Source of the DNA: JAKACU01 sp021821185
GTDB lineage: Bacteria; Bacillota; Bacilli; Alicyclobacillales; SLC66
Assembly (NCBI GenBank): GCA_027343965.1
Contig: DAHWJX010000043.1
Span: 1-23,641, forward strand
DNA: 23,641 nt
Reading direction: 5' to 3'
Shown here: positions 22,112-23,641 of the stretch, piece after piece
Position numbering within the stretch: position 1 is the first letter of the stretch
Layout of the letters: each line of letters opens with the position of its first letter
Position numbers and translations under genes: made by a program
Notes under the pieces: model-generated
The model's input: the letters and a program-made list of their open reading frames with translations, nothing else
Database searches by the model: none
Told to the model about the DNA's origin: nothing

Positions 22112-22597
22112 TCAACCGCTCAGTGGTACAGAAACTGTTCCCGAGTAAAGGCCTAGTGCGCTCCCAATCATTTCCCAGTCCGAATGGTCATGAATCGCAT
22201 GTCGAAAGTTTACGAGGGATAAAATGATTCTTCGATTGATCGCATAAACGATAGGTTTACCCAGGTTGTTTTTTATCACTGCAAAATAAAACTTCTGATG
22301 AGGTGCCCCAGGGTTTACAAACTGCCCCAATTCACATGGTCCTTCACTATGAAGCAAGGTATCCAAATGATGAATAAAATGTGACTCCTGTACAACACTC
22401 CATTTCGCACCACTTATATGCAAATTTTCATACAATGTCAGAGGAGATGCATTAAGCAATTGCACATCTTTTGGCCAAGGCATAGTCGGTACTGATGCCG
22501 AACCACCTTTCGCGAAGGCAGGCAAAGGTGATAAAGTAAGTCCAACAAGCAAAAAACCACATAACACGTTGATAGGTCTACGAAAAATCGCGTGCAT
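22112..22597 (-). CDS. Secreted protein of unknown function
   Basis: 161 residues, no family recognised. The N-terminus MHAIFRRPINVLCGFLLVG is a signal peptide, with a likely cleavage site LPAFA|K at residue 29. The mature part has about 130 residues and one Cys (EGPCELGQF). It reads as mixed alpha/beta: KWSVVQESHFIHHLDTLLHS helices, KFYFAVIKNN and IVYAINRRIILSLVN strands, and an Asp/His-rich AIHDHSDWEMIGSAL helix. The ATG at 22597 has GAGGTGG about 5 nt upstream; a GTG at 22606 is part of that site. A good promoter inside a long inverted repeat lies just upstream, and an intrinsic terminator follows, so it is a regulated single-gene unit. A secreted inhibitor or binding protein is possible, but no evidence selects one. 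Confidence 0.7.
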   Translation of the reverse strand: MHAIFRRPINVLCGFLLVGLTLSPLPAFAKGGSASVPTMPWPKDVQLLNASPLTLYENLHISGAKWSVVQESHFIHHLDTLLHSEGPCELGQFVNPGAPHQKFYFAVIKNNLGKPIVYAINRRIILSLVNFRHAIHDHSDWEMIGSALGLYSGTVSVPLSG

Positions 22598-22618
22598 GAC
22601 TACCACCTCACCTACGGC

Positions 22619-22661
22619 CGATCTGCTATTGTGTCTTTATTATCGCCGCAATAGCAGATCG
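22619..22661. promoter_or_regulatory. 13-bp inverted repeat bracketing the -10 box (operator)
   Basis: CGATCTGCTATTG (22619-22631) and CAATAGCAGATCG (22649-22661) are perfect inverted repeats with a 17-nt centre. The centre-to-centre distance is 30 bp, about three turns of DNA. The -10 box lies in the centre, one arm covers the promoter spacer and the other covers the start region. Because transcription would begin about at 22632, only one arm is transcribed, which points to a DNA operator and not an RNA hairpin. Confidence 0.65.
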
Positions 22662-22667
22662 TGACAA
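22639..22667 (-). promoter_or_regulatory. Sigma-A-type promoter of the secreted-protein gene
   Basis: On the minus strand TTGTCA (22667-22662) and GATAAT (22644-22639) are separated by 17 bp; each matches 5 of 6 consensus bases. The ATG is 41 nt downstream of the -10. Confidence 0.65.
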
Positions 22668-22770
22668 GAGACATCAGTAATTTATAAATAAGAAATTATC
22701 GCTTCACAGAATGCATTGCTGTGTCGAGGTATCAATTGCCTGTGGCAACGATTCATCACCACCATAGCTT

Positions 22771-23490
22771 TCATTCTGAACAAGGAAATGTCATCACAGC
22801 ACGTGTACCAGCACCTTGTTGCGAGGAAAAATCGAGTGATCCACCCATAGCTCGGACTATGCGAAATGTCACCATAAGACCTAGGCCGGTTCCATTTGCT
22901 TTAGTCGAATAAAACGGGCTTCCCAACCGCTTAAGCTCCTCGCGATTCATACCACTTCCATTATCCTCCACAACTAATTGTATCACTGATTTTTGTATAG
23001 TTCCAACAAGAAGAACCTCCGTGGCACCAGACTCAAGAGCATTTTTAACCAGGTTGATCAGTACTTGCTTGAGCTTGTCCGGATCTCCTAAAACAAGCAA
23101 ATAATCTTCACCACGAATGACAAGCTTAGCATTATGCATCATTGCATAGGGAATCATCAGAACTCCTACGCTGTCCAGCAATTTTTTTGCATCAAACACC
23201 TCTACTTGTTCCATCTCCGGGTGAGCAAAATTGAGATAATCACTAATAATCATTTCCATGCGATCCAACTCTCTGATTGCAATGGTGATATGTCTTGAAT
23301 GAGCCTCCTGTGCAGTTTTTTGCATAAGTTGTAAGAAGCCTCGTACAACCGTCATAGGATTTCTTACCTCGTGCGCGACACTGGCAGCAAGAGCACTAAC
23401 AAGCGTTAATTTCTCCGTTACCTGCATTTGATGGACCATTTTTGAGTAGGCAATCATATGTTCGATCAATAAAACATATGCCATCGCCAT
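22771..23490 (-). CDS. Histidine kinase core, KinB-like, probably N-terminally truncated
   Basis: 239 residues: a HisKA dimerisation domain with the H-box LAASVAHEVRNPMTVVRGFL (phosphorylated His40), then an HATPase_c domain with N-box INLVKNALESG (Asn150), G1 VEDNGSGM, the SPFYSTK F-box and G2 GTGLGL (200-205). The H-box context EKLTLVSALAASVAHEVRNP resembles sporulation-type kinases such as KinB. Only the end of a membrane helix is present (AYVLLIEHMIAY). The same frame continues upstream as IFQVNIV before a TGA at 23514-23512, with a second TGA at 23580-23578. The helix thus runs across the predicted start. The ATG at 23490 has no good ribosome binding site. It may be a pseudogene remnant of a larger membrane sensor or a soluble variant. 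No response regulator is seen in the window. Confidence 0.75.
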   Translation of the reverse strand: MAMAYVLLIEHMIAYSKMVHQMQVTEKLTLVSALAASVAHEVRNPMTVVRGFLQLMQKTAQEAHSRHITIAIRELDRMEMIISDYLNFAHPEMEQVEVFDAKKLLDSVGVLMIPYAMMHNAKLVIRGEDYLLVLGDPDKLKQVLINLVKNALESGATEVLLVGTIQKSVIQLVVEDNGSGMNREELKRLGSPFYSTKANGTGLGLMVTFRIVRAMGGSLDFSSQQGAGTRAVMTFPCSE

Positions 23491-23641
23491 GACTATATTA
23501 ACCTGAAATATTCACGGCGTAATCTCGAAGGGGCGATGAATGCAAGCAGTGTACGGATTTATGAGGAATTTGATGATTCACCCAAAAAGTGACGTAACTG
23601 CATAGGAAAAGAGCCTAATCTTTGGTAGTGTTAAGTTGCGA
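23491..23641 (-). other. Possible decayed N-terminal coding remnant upstream of the kinase
   Basis: In the same minus-strand frame as the kinase, the 150 bases up to the window edge read as coding-like hydrophobic sequence. It contains NLTLPKIRLFSYAVTSLFG, then TGA, then IIKFLINPYTACIHRPFEITP, then TGA, then IFQVNIV joining the kinase. Two stops in frame argue against an intact membrane domain here. The alternative is a normal 5' region that merely resembles coding sequence. Confidence 0.3.

Noticed and set aside
22672..22760. Terminator after the kinase gene
   Set aside because: Only short 5-bp stems such as TTGCC/GGCAA and CACAG/CTGTG are seen, without a T-run.
23491..23641. TGA read as tryptophan in the kinase
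   Set aside because: Other genes in the window use TGA as stop (for example the Ccm genes) and TGG for Trp, so a changed code is not supported; decay is simpler.
1..23641. Mobile elements, CRISPR arrays, tRNA or rRNA genes
   Set aside because: No transposase, integrase, spaced direct repeats, cloverleaf pattern or rRNA motif was seen in reading both strands.

Overview
The window looks like a chromosomal segment of a Gram-positive bacterium of the class Bacilli (Bacillota). Reasons: strong GGAGG-type ribosome binding sites; TTG, GTG and ATG starts; intrinsic terminators with T-runs; and Bacilli-type families (a DUF3243 protein, the YtkL/UPF0173 hydrolase, a DUF1540 protein, a KinB-like kinase, a DUF4855 secreted protein). 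GC looks moderate (estimated by eye). A relative of the acidophilic Alicyclobacillaceae would fit, but that is inference. No rRNA, tRNA, CRISPR array, IS element or phage gene was seen, so this looks like ordinary core chromosome with a few uncommon modules.

Layout, left to right. (a) 1-848, minus: aspartokinase, cut by the left edge. (b) 1002-2639, plus: secreted DUF4855 protein. (c) 2672-6240, minus: a five-gene operon (TPR protein, unknown 125-aa protein, two proteins each with two YbjQ-like domains, short PspA-like coiled-coil protein). (d) 6341-6634, minus: small membrane protein; 6777-7046, plus: DUF3243 protein; 7087-7770, minus: UPF0173 metal-dependent hydrolase. (e) 7917-11023, plus: transketolase and transaldolase, overlapping by 4 nt. 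(f) 11241-12644, plus: NCS1 purine/cytosine-type permease behind a promoter and a PurBox-like inverted repeat. (g) 12702-19048, minus: a nine-gene cytochrome c maturation (Ccm, System I) operon in transcriptional order ccmH-like, ccmE, ccmF, ccmI-like, unknown membrane protein, ccmA, ccmB, ccmC, ccmD. (h) 19234-19404, plus: DUF1540 protein. (i) 19515-22022, minus: MFS drug-type exporter followed by a sugar isomerase/epimerase-like TIM barrel. (j) 22112-22597, minus: secreted protein of unknown function behind an operator-like promoter. (k) 22771-23490, minus: histidine kinase core that looks truncated at its N-terminus.

The most interesting part is the Ccm operon. Most Bacilli are known for System II (ResB/ResC), whereas this operon is System I. 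Its CcmE carries a Cys-x-x-x-Tyr motif where the classical heme-binding His would be. Its CcmH-like protein keeps the membrane-anchored helical fold but has lost both cysteines of the LRCxxC motif. No CcmG-type thioredoxin is visible. A 312-residue membrane protein of unknown function is built into the operon, and its cytoplasmic tail resembles the helical segment of the neighbouring CcmI-like protein. Together these suggest a heme-delivery machine of the variant CcmE type, with thiol chemistry removed from the CcmH position.

Second in interest are the PspA plus four-YbjQ-domain operon (a possible membrane-stress module), the 13-bp inverted repeat bracketing the -10 box at 22619-22661, and the PurBox-like pair in front of the permease.
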